Shown piece after piece: positions 26,325-38,233 of a stretch of DNA of 64,000 bases; the stretch's first letter is position 1; each line of letters opens with the position of its first letter. Below the pieces are notes generated by a model that ran no database searches, was not told the DNA's origin, and saw only the letters and a list, made by a program, of their open reading frames with translations. Source of the stretch: Vagococcus allomyrinae (GTDB lineage: Bacteria > Bacillota > Bacilli > Lactobacillales > Vagococcaceae); the NCBI RefSeq assembly GCF_017829975.1, contig NZ_JAEEGA010000003.1, positions 248,001-312,000 on the forward strand. The letters are read 5' to 3'. The position numbers and the translations under genes were made by a program.

Positions 26325-28706
26325 TTATTCGGCTTCTTCGATGCCTAATTCAGCATTGCTTAGTTGCGACTGAGCAATTTCTTGATAGACAGTCGATGAT
26401 TGCATTAATTCTTCATGAGTTCCCTGATCCACAACCCGTCCCTTATCCAAGACGATAATATTGTCGGCATTGAGAATGGTTGAGATTTTTTGGGCAACAA
26501 TGATTTGAGTGGCTTCTTTAATGTTTTCAGATAAAGCTTGCCTTAACGCCACATCGGTTTTATTATCCAAGGCTGAAAACGAATCATCAAAAATCAAAAT
26601 CTTCGGATTCTTGGCCAAAGCTCTGGCAATTGATAGACGTTGCTTCTGTCCCCCAGATACATTGGTACCGCCTTGAGAAATTTCACGACTATAGCCTTTG
26701 TCATTGGAATTGATAAATTCCTCTGCTTGGGCAATTTTAGCCGCCTTTTTCATTTGCTCATCAGAAATATCAGCATCACCAAATTTAATGTTTGAGGCAA
26801 TATCGCCGGTAAATAGCACACCCTTTTGCGGCACAAACCCAATGATTTCATGTAATTTATGCAAACTCATTTCACGAACATCTACACCGTCAATCGTTAT
26901 CCTACCACCAGTCACATCAAAGAGACGTGGAATCAAGTTGGCAATTGTCGACTTCCCTGATCCTGTCGAACCAATTAAGGCAGTTGTTTGGCCAGGTTTC
27001 GCTGTAAAGTTAATGTGATGAAGCACGTCCTCATCAGCATCTCCATAACGGAATTTCACGGCTTCAAATTTCACTTCACCCTTGAAATCATGATCATCTT
27101 TTGGCTGAGCAGGGTCTTCAATGGTTGGTTCTGTTTCCAACACTTCTTCCACACGACCAGCCGCAACATTCGCACGGGGTAAAATAATTGAGACCATTGA
27201 CAACATCATAAATGACATAACAATTTGCATGGTGTAAGTAATAAAGGCCATCATATCACCAACTTGAAGCTGTCCCATGTCCATATTATGACCACCGACC
27301 CAAACGATTAGGACGGAGATACCATTCATCATTAACATCATAACTGGCATCATAATTGACATTGAACGGTTGACAAATAGCTGAGTTTTCATTAAATCCG
27401 TGTTAGCTTTGTCAAAGCGTTTCTCTTCAAACTTTTCTCGCGAGAACGCGCGGATGACTGGCAACCCTGTGATAATTTCACGTGAGACTAAGTTGACTCT
27501 ATCGACTAAATTTTGTAAAGCTTTAAATTTCGGCATCGTCACAATCAGTAGCGTTCCCACTAATAATAGAACCGCTCCAACTGCTACCCCAAGAATCCAG
27601 CCCATGCCGGTTCCTGTTTTATATACTTCATAAATCCCACCAATACCAAGGATTGGGGCATACAACACAATACGCATAATCATCACAATTGCCATTTGCA
27701 TTTGTTGAATGTCATTAGTATTACGAGTGATTAAGGAAGCTGGAGAGAATTTTTCCATCTCCGTATTCGAAAATTTAAGGGTTTGTTCGTATTGACCAAC
27801 ACGTAAATTCCGGCCAACTGCTGCGGCCACTAATGAAGCAATTAACCCGACAATAATCGCCGCGACTGCCGCAACCAATGTCAGTAAAATCATTTGAGTA
27901 CCTGTTTTAATCATGTAATCCGTTTGGATTTTTTGAGTGTCCATATCAAGGGCTTTGTATTCAGCCAATGTTAATTGAATCCCGACTGTTTTCATCGAAT
28001 CAGCGCCTAAATCGCCTAATTCTTCAGTCGTTGCCTGACGAGCCGCTTTCACTTTTTCAGGCATCCCATCGACTGTTGCTTGAATAGAGTCCGCTAACTT
28101 TTGAGCTTCTTCGCCTTTAGCTTGGGCTTCAGCTGCTAATGATTGAGCTTCAGCCGCTTTAGCACCTGCTGTTGCAGGATCGGTAGCAGCTGCCGCCGCT
28201 TCGCCAGCTGCTTGGGCTTGTTCGCCTAAAGCCTTGGCTTCTTCCCCAAGGGCTTTGGCTTTAGCACCATCGGTAGCCAACGCAGAATAACTTTCTAAGA
28301 TTTCTTGAGCTTGACTGCCATTTGAAGACTCTTTTGATTGAGAAGATGCTAGCATCATCATCGGTAGATTAAAAATGTCTGCCAGTTTCTCTTTGGTCAT
28401 ACCATCTTGAAGAGCTAATTGATAAACCTCAACTTTTTCACCATCAATGGTTTGAGTGGTTAGTTTATAATTATTTTCAATGATTTCTTTCTCCGCAGCG
28501 GTCATGAACATCTCAATTCCTTGAAGGGTTGTTTTTCTAATTTTTTCTGGAGTGGCGTTTTCTAGCCCTCCTTGCTGGATACCGACGTCAACGATATCTG
28601 ATGTTAAACCTGGCAAGCTTAACTCACTACGTGCCTGTACGAACAAAAGCGCAAGAACTACGATGACGGCGTACCAGTATTTGCCAAGATGTTTAAAAAT
28701 CTTCAC
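26325..28706 (-). CDS. Heterodimeric ABC exporter, degenerate-site subunit with a large extracellular insert
   Basis: 793 residues from GTG 28706, which overlaps the MarR stop by one base (TAGTG). Between helix 1 (about 12-30) and helix 2 (about 270-290) is an unusually long outside loop of ~220 residues. Residues 146-215 are Ala/Glu/Gln-rich with repeated AKALGEQAQAAGE-like units, likely a coiled coil. The NBD has a normal VSGGQ signature but Walker B ends FDD (Glu to Asp) and the H-loop is VAQK (His to Gln), so this subunit's own ATP site is weak. Confidence 0.88.
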   Translation of the reverse strand: MKIFKHLGKYWYAVIVVLALLFVQARSELSLPGLTSDIVDVGIQQGGLENATPEKIRKTTLQGIEMFMTAAEKEIIENNYKLTTQTIDGEKVEVYQLALQDGMTKEKLADIFNLPMMMLASSQSKESSNGSQAQEILESYSALATDGAKAKALGEEAKALGEQAQAAGEAAAAATDPATAGAKAAEAQSLAAEAQAKGEEAQKLADSIQATVDGMPEKVKAARQATTEELGDLGADSMKTVGIQLTLAEYKALDMDTQKIQTDYMIKTGTQMILLTLVAAVAAIIVGLIASLVAAAVGRNLRVGQYEQTLKFSNTEMEKFSPASLITRNTNDIQQMQMAIVMIMRIVLYAPILGIGGIYEVYKTGTGMGWILGVAVGAVLLLVGTLLIVTMPKFKALQNLVDRVNLVSREIITGLPVIRAFSREKFEEKRFDKANTDLMKTQLFVNRSMSIMMPVMMLMMNGISVLIVWVGGHNMDMGQLQVGDMMAFITYTMQIVMSFMMLSMVSIILPRANVAAGRVEEVLETEPTIEDPAQPKDDHDFKGEVKFEAVKFRYGDADEDVLHHINFTAKPGQTTALIGSTGSGKSTIANLIPRLFDVTGGRITIDGVDVREMSLHKLHEIIGFVPQKGVLFTGDIASNIKFGDADISDEQMKKAAKIAQAEEFINSNDKGYSREISQGGTNVSGGQKQRLSIARALAKNPKILIFDDSFSALDNKTDVALRQALSENIKEATQIIVAQKISTILNADNIIVLDKGRVVDQGTHEELMQSSTVYQEIAQSQLSNAELGIEEAE

Positions 28707-29152
28707 TATTGGTCACCTTCCTCTTTCACGGGTAATTTATGGGAGTAGTCTATGAACTTTGTTATCAGCTCGACGAACTTCTTTGTATCTTCTTCACCCA
28801 TTTGATTGAAAACTGCAATCACTTTGTCACTCATTTTTTTCTTTTCTGTATTTGCCTGTTTTTTGCCACATTCGGTCAAGGTAACATTGATTCGTCTGCG
28901 ATCATTTGGGTCCATATTTCGGACAATCTGCCCTTTTTTCTCTAAACTTCCTAATAAAACAGCAATTCGGGCGCTAGAAAGATTGAGTGATTCAGCGATG
29001 TGTTTCGGACTGGTCGGTTTTTCAAGAATATCGAGAAACTTCATGACCATCGTTTCACCTTGATGACTCTTTTCAATTTTGCTAAAAGCCCCGTGGCGAT
29101 TCTCAACCATCAAGCGAATAAGTTCACGTTCAGCCTCTTCTGCAAAAGCCAT
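28706..29152 (-). CDS. MarR family regulator of the ABC exporter
   Basis: 148 residues with a winged HTH (SPKHIAESLNLSSARIAVLLG, about 52-72) and the wing DPNDRRRINVTLT. First gene of the MarR-ABC-ABC operon; it starts behind AAAGGAGGAATC. MarR proteins usually repress such operons and let go on binding a drug or oxidant. Its stop overlaps the GTG of the exporter gene, so expression is coupled. Confidence 0.88.
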   Translation of the reverse strand: MAFAEEAERELIRLMVENRHGAFSKIEKSHQGETMVMKFLDILEKPTSPKHIAESLNLSSARIAVLLGSLEKKGQIVRNMDPNDRRRINVTLTECGKKQANTEKKKMSDKVIAVFNQMGEEDTKKFVELITKFIDYSHKLPVKEEGDQ

Positions 29153-29800
29153 ATGATTCCTCCTTTATTCAAAATTAGTTCCTAATACCATTAATTGCTA
29201 ACACTATTAGTAACTAGTACTGTTTGATATTAACCTAGATGAATAGCGATGTCAACAGTAATGAACTAAAAAAAATAATGAAGGCGGTTTAATTTACTTT
29301 TCTTAAACAATCATTATAAAACAGAAAAAAATGATCATTATCTTATTACCGATCTGACCATTCAATCATACAATCCTAAACCGTTTTAAAAGACAACTAA
29401 CCACTCTTCGTAAAATATAAAATAACTCTTTCTCTCCTTAACTTAACGCCCAAATCAAGGGAAATCGTTTGAGAATTTTTTTCCAAATCCTTATTCGAAT
29501 TAATTGACATAACTACCGTAACTGATAGTGACAAAGGTAACGTTTAGGTTAATTTCATTTCAAGACAGTCTTTCTATCAAAAATAGCGACATTCTCAGAG
29601 CGTAATTTCATCTTTGCAAATAAACCACTGATAAGAAGAAAAGACATCATCCGTCAAATATCATATTTACCTAAAATAAACAGCCAATCTTCTGTCGTAT
29701 GTTCATCAATACAGTGGGTTGATCAAACCATTACCTCTCTAGGACGCTTATTTTACACAGCTTTCCAACGGAATATGGTAAGACCTCCATCTTTGTCAGC

Positions 29801-29830
29801 TTGACATACAATCAAGTTGTATGCTAGGAT
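29801..29830 (+). promoter_or_regulatory. Promoter of the second MarR gene
   Basis: TTGACA (29801-29806), 18-base spacer, TAGGAT (29825-29830) with the TG of an extended -10. Confidence 0.7.
29806..29822. promoter_or_regulatory. Palindromic operator inside the promoter
   Basis: ATACAA and TTGTAT form a perfect inverted repeat with a 5-base center, between -35 and -10. It resembles OhrR/MarR boxes (TACAATT-type), so the downstream MarR probably represses itself and the permease. Confidence 0.65.
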
Positions 29831-29869
29831 GACATCATAACTACTATTATCCATATGGAGGTTAACACT

Positions 29870-30322
29870 ATGGCAACACCGCAACAAACGATCGTCACTT
29901 CCTTTGTCACTTTGACTGAAAAAATAGCCAATAGTAAAACGAATGTTCTTGATTTTGGCAGCCCAGAGCTGACGTTTTACCGTGGAGAAATCCACACGAT
30001 CAAACTGATTGGGGATTTCCCTGGAATATATTGTTCAGAACTGGCTCGCAAATTGGGAATCACTCGCGCAGTTGTTCATCGGACCATTGGGATTTTGCAA
30101 AAAAGAGACTTCATTCTAAAAGAACCAGATGCAGACAACAAGAAAAGAGTTCGCCTTTTTCTCACTGACTCTGGTCAACATGCTTATCACCTCCATGAAG
30201 AATACCATCAACAGTATGACCAGCAATTAGTTGACTACATTGATCAGCTATCGCCTGATCAATTAGAAATTATCGGAGGATTTCTAACTCACGCCACTGA
30301 CTTAATTGATAATCATGCTTAA
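29870..30322 (+). CDS. MarR family regulator of the permease gene
   Basis: 150 residues from ATG 29870, nine bases after GGAGG (an ATG at 29855 overlaps the ribosome site). Winged HTH SELARKLGITRAVVHRTIGI and wing DADNKKRVRLFLT. It lies 27 bases before a TauE/SafE permease in the same orientation. It has no obvious redox cysteine pair of the OhrR type: the only cysteine seen is in GIYCSEL. Likely an autorepressor that controls the permease. Confidence 0.85.
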   Translation: MATPQQTIVTSFVTLTEKIANSKTNVLDFGSPELTFYRGEIHTIKLIGDFPGIYCSELARKLGITRAVVHRTIGILQKRDFILKEPDADNKKRVRLFLTDSGQHAYHLHEEYHQQYDQQLVDYIDQLSPDQLEIIGGFLTHATDLIDNHA

Positions 30323-30349
30323 CTTAATAATAGAAACGAGGTTACGATA

Positions 30350-31174
30350 ATGGCAACATATATGTTTGGCGTATTTATTTTGGGTCTATTTGTTGGGCTA
30401 ATTTCTGGGATGTTCGGTCTTGGTGGCGGCGGAATTATTGTCCCAGCATTACTTCCCCTACTTCCATTAATCGGTGTCCCTCAATCAGAGCTAATGTTTA
30501 TGGCTATGGGGACATCTTTTGCCACAATGATCATCAGCACTGCCGCAACTGCGTATAATCAACATCGAAATCAAAACATTGATTTTAAACAAGTGACATC
30601 ATTTTTACCCGCTCTCTTATTAACGGTTCTCATTACTAGCCAGCTGATCACCTCAATCAATCAAAACTTTCTAAAACTTTTTTTCTCCTTATTTCTCGTT
30701 TATTTTGGTTCAAAAATGTTCCTCCAAAGTAAACAAGACGTCAGCCAGACCACTGACGGATCAACTTTTTCCAAAACTAAAACTTACCTTGTTGCCATTG
30801 CCATTGGGCTAATTGCAACTTTAGGCGGTGTTTCTGGCGCTGGTTTAATTGTCCCCTTTTTTAATAAAACCGGAATGAACATCAAAAAGGCCATTGGAAC
30901 AGCTGCTTTTTGTGGCGTATTCCTAACTATTTTTGCAGCAGTTGGTTTTATTATTAGTGGTTTATCTTACCCTAACTTACCACCTTATTCACTAGGGTTC
31001 ATTCATCTTCCTACTGTGGCAATCATCTCAATAGCATCTGTCCCAATGTCAAAAGTCGGCGTAAAACTAATGCTTAGACTCTCTGACAATAACATCAAAC
31101 GTTATTTTGCCCTATTCTTAATTGCCCTTAGCCTCTATATGATTTTTATGGCAATACACTCATTAGTTGGGTAA
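30350..31174 (+). CDS. TauE/SafE (TSUP) family anion permease
   Basis: 274 residues with eight predicted helices. Two GMFGLGGGGIIVPALLP-like / GLIATLGGVSGAGLIVPFF repeats are the hallmark of TSUP permeases. Members export or import sulfite, sulfoacetate or other organosulfur anions. It forms an operon with the preceding MarR gene. The substrate is unknown; a MarR partner suggests a toxic or reactive compound. Confidence 0.85.
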   Translation: MATYMFGVFILGLFVGLISGMFGLGGGGIIVPALLPLLPLIGVPQSELMFMAMGTSFATMIISTAATAYNQHRNQNIDFKQVTSFLPALLLTVLITSQLITSINQNFLKLFFSLFLVYFGSKMFLQSKQDVSQTTDGSTFSKTKTYLVAIAIGLIATLGGVSGAGLIVPFFNKTGMNIKKAIGTAAFCGVFLTIFAAVGFIISGLSYPNLPPYSLGFIHLPTVAIISIASVPMSKVGVKLMLRLSDNNIKRYFALFLIALSLYMIFMAIHSLVG

Positions 31175-31520
31175 TTTTAGTGGTTTAAGCTAGTTCTTCT
31201 TGGGCATTCGCAGGCACTCCCTTCCCTTTATTTTTGAGTGCGGCCTATGACAGAACTAAAGAGGAATTATGGAAAGTATCCCTACTCAAAGAGCCGATTT
31301 ATTATGATTCATTCTCAACTGAATCATATAGTAAGCATTATCAATAGAAATTTCGGGTATCATAGCTAGCGTGATACTCACTTATATTTTTGCACTTTAT
31401 ACTTAGCTTCCTCCTTGTTCCTAATATCACACAAAAAAGCAACTTCACCACCAACGATGAAGTTGCTTAAGATCATTCATTTTACCAAAATTCTACTCCA
31501 CGTCAGCATGTTCGGACTCA
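31175..31520. other. Intergenic region
   Basis: Between convergent genes. It holds the hairpin at 31432-31470 and otherwise nothing I can support. Confidence 0.5.
31432..31470 (-). terminator. Terminator of the VOC gene
   Basis: AAGCAACTTCA and TGAAGTTGCTT pair around a 9-base loop; an A-run at 31433-31438 gives the minus-strand T-run. Confidence 0.75.
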
Positions 31521-31940
31521 CTACTTTTGAGCATTCAATTCCCAAATAATCCCAAATTTATCTTCGACTTTAGCATAAAAAGAATCCCAAAAAGTTTCTT
31601 CAAGTTTTGTAAGGCTCTTAGAACCAGTTGCTAACATTTTGTCTTCCAGAAGCTTTATATCAGCCCCCTTTTCCAACTCAAGCCAAATGCTAGTCTGTGA
31701 GCTTGCCGCCTCATGCTCTTTGCTTTTCTTTTCGAGAAAATCATTTGCAAGAACAACACTTTCACCGAGTTTAAAACTAGCATAAGCAATACAATTTTTA
31801 CGACTTTCATCTTCCATATACTCCACATCTTCAAATGTAGCTTTTTCGACAATTTCAGCTCCAAAGATATCAACGTAATAATTTAATGCATCATTGCACT
31901 CATCATAAAAGTATAAATATGGGGTTCCTGTTTTAATCAT
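31521..31940 (-). CDS. VOC (PhnB-like/glyoxalase fold) protein
   Basis: 139 residues from ATG 31940 (MIKTGTPYLYF), preferred over an upstream ATG because it begins the beta strand and has GGAG nearby. The pattern of strands plus ALNYYVDIFGAE and CIAYASFKLG and the C-terminal FGIIWELN match the PhnB/VOC group. It lacks the classical metal ligands in clear form, so it may bind a small molecule rather than catalyse. Function unknown. The AraC gene lies about 50 bases upstream on the same strand. Confidence 0.75.
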   Translation of the reverse strand: MIKTGTPYLYFYDECNDALNYYVDIFGAEIVEKATFEDVEYMEDESRKNCIAYASFKLGESVVLANDFLEKKSKEHEAASSQTSIWLELEKGADIKLLEDKMLATGSKSLTKLEETFWDSFYAKVEDKFGIIWELNAQK

Positions 31941-32004
31941 TATTTCCATCTCCATTTCATCAGCTTATGACTATTTTATCATGTCACGATCAAATAATAT
32001 TATT

Positions 32005-32778
32005 CTAGATTGTGTTCTTTAAAGAGGAGATTAACAGTTTCCCCACATTCACTAAAATTGGTGGATCTTCTGGTATTGGTTCTCTTAACTTAATCGTGTA
32101 ACTATTGCCAGAACATTTTGGAAAAGATAATCGTTCATCTTCTTTTCCTCTTAAACTATTGCCTAAGTTAAAGTAAGAGAGAATATTATTGGAACGGCTT
32201 ATAGCACAAGATAATAAATAATAGTCCCCATTCGGAATATTTTTCAATTCGTTTCCTATTAATTTTTTAGTCGCTAATCCAGATATTGGCATATGGTTCG
32301 GTATCAGTGTACGAAAAAGTCCAATAAATATGATGCCCTTTTCAAATACGTCAGGCACTTCAATATTTACTGTACAAAAAGAATGATGCTTTTCTTCAAA
32401 ATACGCTATCGATTTTCCCTTATCCTCATTTTCAAAGCGTTGAATATCGTAAAAAATGTCACTCATTTCCGTTTTGTACTCTCTAGGAGAACTACCTGTA
32501 TATTTTTTAAATGTATTCGTGAAACTGCCACTGCTTTCAAAACCTGAATGTTCTTGTAAGTCGATTACTCTTGTTTCTTCATCAAGTTCCATAATCGCCT
32601 TTTCAACTTTTAAACTCGAGAGGAATTCAACAACACTAAATCCATTTATTTCTTTAAATTTCCGACTAAAGTGATGCTTATCATAACCAAAGTGAGCGGC
32701 AATTTCCTCACTTGTCATCTTTCTACTCACAGCCTCTTCTGAAATAAAAGAAAGAATTTCAGACATCTTAGTTTTCAT
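32005..32778 (-). CDS. AraC family regulator with unusual C-terminal domain
   Basis: 257 residues from ATG 32778 behind AAGGAGGGGG. The HTH pair is at the N terminus (about 10-105, with YDKHHFSRKFKEINGFS and FTNTFKKYTGSSPREYK), the reverse of classical AraC. The C-terminal ~150 residues look like a GyrI-type effector domain in length, but the motifs are not clear. Upstream of the VOC gene on the same strand; may regulate it. Confidence 0.75.
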   Translation of the reverse strand: MKTKMSEILSFISEEAVSRKMTSEEIAAHFGYDKHHFSRKFKEINGFSVVEFLSSLKVEKAIMELDEETRVIDLQEHSGFESSGSFTNTFKKYTGSSPREYKTEMSDIFYDIQRFENEDKGKSIAYFEEKHHSFCTVNIEVPDVFEKGIIFIGLFRTLIPNHMPISGLATKKLIGNELKNIPNGDYYLLSCAISRSNNILSYFNLGNSLRGKEDERLSFPKCSGNSYTIKLREPIPEDPPILVNVGKLLISSLKNTI

Positions 32779-33142
32779 TTTCCCCCTCCTTCTCAAAGCT
32801 CTAGTTTCTCTAAATCACATGACTAAATAAGCGCTGCCAACTACTCAATTTGCAAAAAAGATAAAATTTTCTAATAACATTATAACATGTAAACGAAGAT
32901 AATCTTATTGTTGTTAGTCCCAAATTTTTTAAATAGAAACGAACGCTCAACTTAAGCTCTCTTAATAATTTAGCAAAAATGCATTTTAAATCTGATCGTC
33001 TTTCCTGCTATCTTTTAATGGTCTTTTTTTACAGTTTTGCCGCACCTCTTATAGCCAATCCCATCTGTAAAACGGACCACCACCAACAAGCCAATTGTCA
33101 CAACTGCATTATTTCATTATTCTTCCTCCATTTGTTGTAAGC

Positions 33143-33159
33143 TCACTTTTTCTTTGGGT
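33143..33159. repeat. 17-base element, copy 1
   Basis: TCACTTTTTCTTTGGGT is identical at 61623-61639. Each copy lies a few hundred bases upstream of an AraC-type gene on the minus strand. Confidence 0.5.
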
Positions 33160-33332
33160 GAAGATTTTAAGCTATATTTATTGGTCATATCACATTTACA
33201 ATCTGATGATTCTCTATAATTTAAGAAAGGTAATGGTATCTTCTTTAAATTGGGACTTCGTTTTAGTATTTTAGAAGTCCTTCTGGTCGTCAACTTTCCC
33301 TATGATTTCCACCAGTTTTCTTAAACAACTCC

Positions 33333-33364
33333 AAAACAAAAAACCCCTGATTTATCAAGGGTTT
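33333..33364 (-). terminator. Terminator of rplS
   Basis: Minus strand AAACCCTTGAT pairs with ATCAGGGGTTT around two bases, followed by TTTTGTTTT. Confidence 0.85.
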
Positions 33365-33386
33365 AGTACCGTTAGATAACGATTTA

Positions 33387-33734
33387 TTAACGACGGATTT
33401 CTTTAATACGAGCTGCTTTACCGTGTAATTCGCGGATGTAATAAAGTTTCGCACGACGAACTTTACCAAAGCGGATAACTTCGATTTGAGCAACACGCGG
33501 TGTGTGAACTGGGAACGTACGCTCCACGCCAACACCACCAGAAATTTTACGTACAGTGTAAGTTTCGCTAATTCCAGCACCTTGGCGTTTAATAACAACA
33601 CCTTCAAATAACTGGATACGTTCGCGAGTACCTTCGACTACTTTCGCGTGAACACGTACAGTGTCCCCAGGACGAAAAGCAGGAATGTCACTACGTAATT
33701 GTTCCTTTGTAATAGCTTCGATTAATGGATTCAT
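33387..33734 (-). CDS. rplS: 50S ribosomal protein L19
   Basis: 115 residues from ATG 33734 ([14 protein letters not shown]), with AAGGAG eight bases before it. A longer frame to 33764 adds ten residues absent in the family. Motifs: [21 protein letters not shown] and the [13 protein letters not shown] segment. L19 sits at the 30S-50S interface. In most Firmicutes it closes the rpsP-rimM-trmD cluster; here a beta-glucoside locus separates it from trmD. Confidence 0.97.
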   Translation of the reverse strand: MNPLIEAITKEQLRSDIPAFRPGDTVRVHAKVVEGTRERIQLFEGVVIKRQGAGISETYTVRKISGGVGVERTFPVHTPRVAQIEVIRFGKVRRAKLYYIRELHGKAARIKEIRR

Positions 33735-33815
33735 TTTATCTTTCTCCTTATTCCAAACATTCATAAGATTTCAGCCCAGCGGAATGTCGTAATAGTTGAG
33801 CGCTTTTGCACTCAC
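33735..33815 (-). ncRNA. Probable L19 leader
   Basis: Between promoter and rplS, two hairpins can form on the minus strand: GAGTGC/GCGCTC with an AAAA loop, and ACATTC/GAATGT. This two-hairpin layout agrees with the autoregulatory L19 leader of Firmicutes. Assigned by shape, not by a model search. Confidence 0.5.
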
Positions 33816-33821
33816 TAAAAC

Positions 33822-33850
33822 AGTTTAACACAGCCGACTACTCATGTAAA
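33822..33850 (-). promoter_or_regulatory. Promoter of rplS
   Basis: Minus strand TTTACA, 17 bases, TAAACT. The rpsP promoter has the same hexamers and spacing. Confidence 0.75.
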
Positions 33851-33876
33851 GTTAAAATTCTTTACATGATTCCTGA

Positions 33877-37181
<3,305 letters not shown>

Positions 37182-37199
37182 TTTTTCTCTTCCTTTCAT

Positions 37200-37250
37200 C
37201 AAAAAAGACCTAAGAATAAACACAAATAAACTGTGTTTAATACTTAGGTC
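37200..37250 (-). terminator. Antiterminated terminator before bglP
   Basis: GACCTAAG pairs with CTTAGGTC on the minus strand, with a long inner hairpin, then six Ts. Its left arm overlaps the RAT. Confidence 0.75.
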
Positions 37251-37275
37251 ACGCCTGCATTACCAGTAACGATCC
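37246..37275 (-). promoter_or_regulatory. RAT antiterminator before bglP
   Basis: Minus strand GGATCGTTACTGGTAATGCA followed by GGCGTGACC. It matches the LicT/SacY RAT consensus, with the GGAT...ACC ends conserved. Confidence 0.85.
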
Positions 37276-37276
37276 A

Positions 37277-38110
37277 TTATTTAGTTGTCGATAAGCGATT
37301 GAGATGAATCGATAAATAGAGTAACTCATCTTTGCCAATCTGCCAATCGTAAGTTTGTTCTAAAAAATTGGTTATTTTTAAGGCACATTGATAATCTTGC
37401 GGGTATTTGGCCGCAACCACCTTGACAATGCTCGAATCTGAACTGATCTGAGCCTGTTGCAATTGCCGTTTGATAAAATAGCGAATATGTGTGACAAAAC
37501 GGTTAAAATCAAGAGACGTTTCATCAAATTCCCGCCCATAATGATACTTGGTAATATCCACCACATTTTGAATAATTTTAGTGTAAAGCATGGTTTCTTC
37601 CATATCATGATTAAAGGTATAAGTATTGATAAAATGTAAGGCAATAAAGGCTGCTTCCTGCTTGGGAATTTCATAGCCCGTTCGCTCTTGAATAAGTTGA
37701 ACTGCCTCCAAGGCAAAACTATACTCTTTCGTATACAACTGTTTAATATCCCATTCGAGAGGCGTCCGAAAAGTTTCATTACGACGAGTGCGTTGCAGCA
37801 TAAAGCTAATATGATCCGTTAATGTCAGCAAAATGCTGTCATTTGGCTGAAAACCAAGTGCTTGCTCAGCACGTTGAATAATATCACTGGCCAGTTCAAT
37901 ATCATCCATTTCAATGCGGTCCAACAAACTTTGAAGTTGGGTCAGCGATTTGTCGCTCTCTAAAATAAAACGTTTTTCAATTAATCCTTGATCAATTAAA
38001 TCACCTTCGTATTTATTAAAACCGACTCCTTTTCCCATAATAATTTCTTCAACGTGATCATCGTTTAACACTAATGATACATTGTTATTAAATACCTTCA
38101 CAATTTTCAT
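37277..38110 (-). CDS. licT: BglG/LicT family antiterminator
   Basis: 277 residues from ATG 38110 (MKIVKVFNNNVSLVL), behind CGGGAGA. The first 55 residues are the RNA-binding CAT domain, followed by PRD1 (about 70-165) and PRD2 (170-277) with conserved histidines in HISFML and ALHFIN-like contexts. It stops termination at the RATs before itself and bglP when beta-glucosides are available. Its own RAT lies immediately upstream. Confidence 0.9.
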   Translation of the reverse strand: MKIVKVFNNNVSLVLNDDHVEEIIMGKGVGFNKYEGDLIDQGLIEKRFILESDKSLTQLQSLLDRIEMDDIELASDIIQRAEQALGFQPNDSILLTLTDHISFMLQRTRRNETFRTPLEWDIKQLYTKEYSFALEAVQLIQERTGYEIPKQEAAFIALHFINTYTFNHDMEETMLYTKIIQNVVDITKYHYGREFDETSLDFNRFVTHIRYFIKRQLQQAQISSDSSIVKVVAAKYPQDYQCALKITNFLEQTYDWQIGKDELLYLSIHLNRLSTTK

Positions 38111-38147
38111 CTGCCACTTCTCCCGACTCATATGCTTGACGAACAAA

Positions 38148-38192
38148 AAAACGCAACCAAAGTGACCACACCTAAGTCTGGCCACTGGTCAC
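38148..38192 (-). terminator. Leader terminator before licT
   Basis: GTGACCA pairs with TGGTCAC on the minus strand. The T-run is slightly separated. It overlaps the RAT edge. Confidence 0.55.
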
Positions 38193-38215
38193 GCCTGATT
38201 AAACAGTAACGATCC
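38187..38215 (-). promoter_or_regulatory. RAT antiterminator before licT
   Basis: Minus strand GGATCGTTACTGTTTAATCA then GGCGTGACC. It is almost the same as the copy before bglP, so LicT should autoregulate. Confidence 0.8.
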
Positions 38216-38233
38216 GTTTTTCACAGTATATAA

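Larger units (their letters stand above)
29153..29869. other. Intergenic region with two MarR promoter regions
   Basis: About 700 bases without a supported gene. The left end holds repeated TTAGTAACTAGTA/TTAGTTCCTAATA-like sequence just before the first MarR gene, a plausible operator. The right end holds the promoter and palindrome of the second MarR gene. The middle is AT-rich and I see nothing else in it. Confidence 0.5.
32779..33386. other. Intergenic region, AT-rich, no complete gene
   Basis: About 600 bases. On the minus strand a GTG at about 33080 opens a short hydrophobic frame of about 28 codons, but the only ribosome site is too far away. A 17-base sequence at 33143-33159 recurs at 61623-61639. 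The rplS terminator is at 33333-33364. Confidence 0.45.

Noticed and set aside
27990-28330. Ala/Glu/Gln-rich DNA inside the 793-residue ABC gene as a repeat expansion or CRISPR-like array
   Set aside because: It is in frame, has imperfect units of varying length and no spacers; it is best read as a protein coiled coil.
33060-33130. Short hydrophobic minus-strand frame with GTG
   Set aside because: About 28 codons, ribosome site more than 20 bases away, no recognisable family; could be a gene remnant.
33735-33764. Ten-residue extension at the start of L19
   Set aside because: The family starts at MNPL, and AAGGAG fits the internal ATG exactly.
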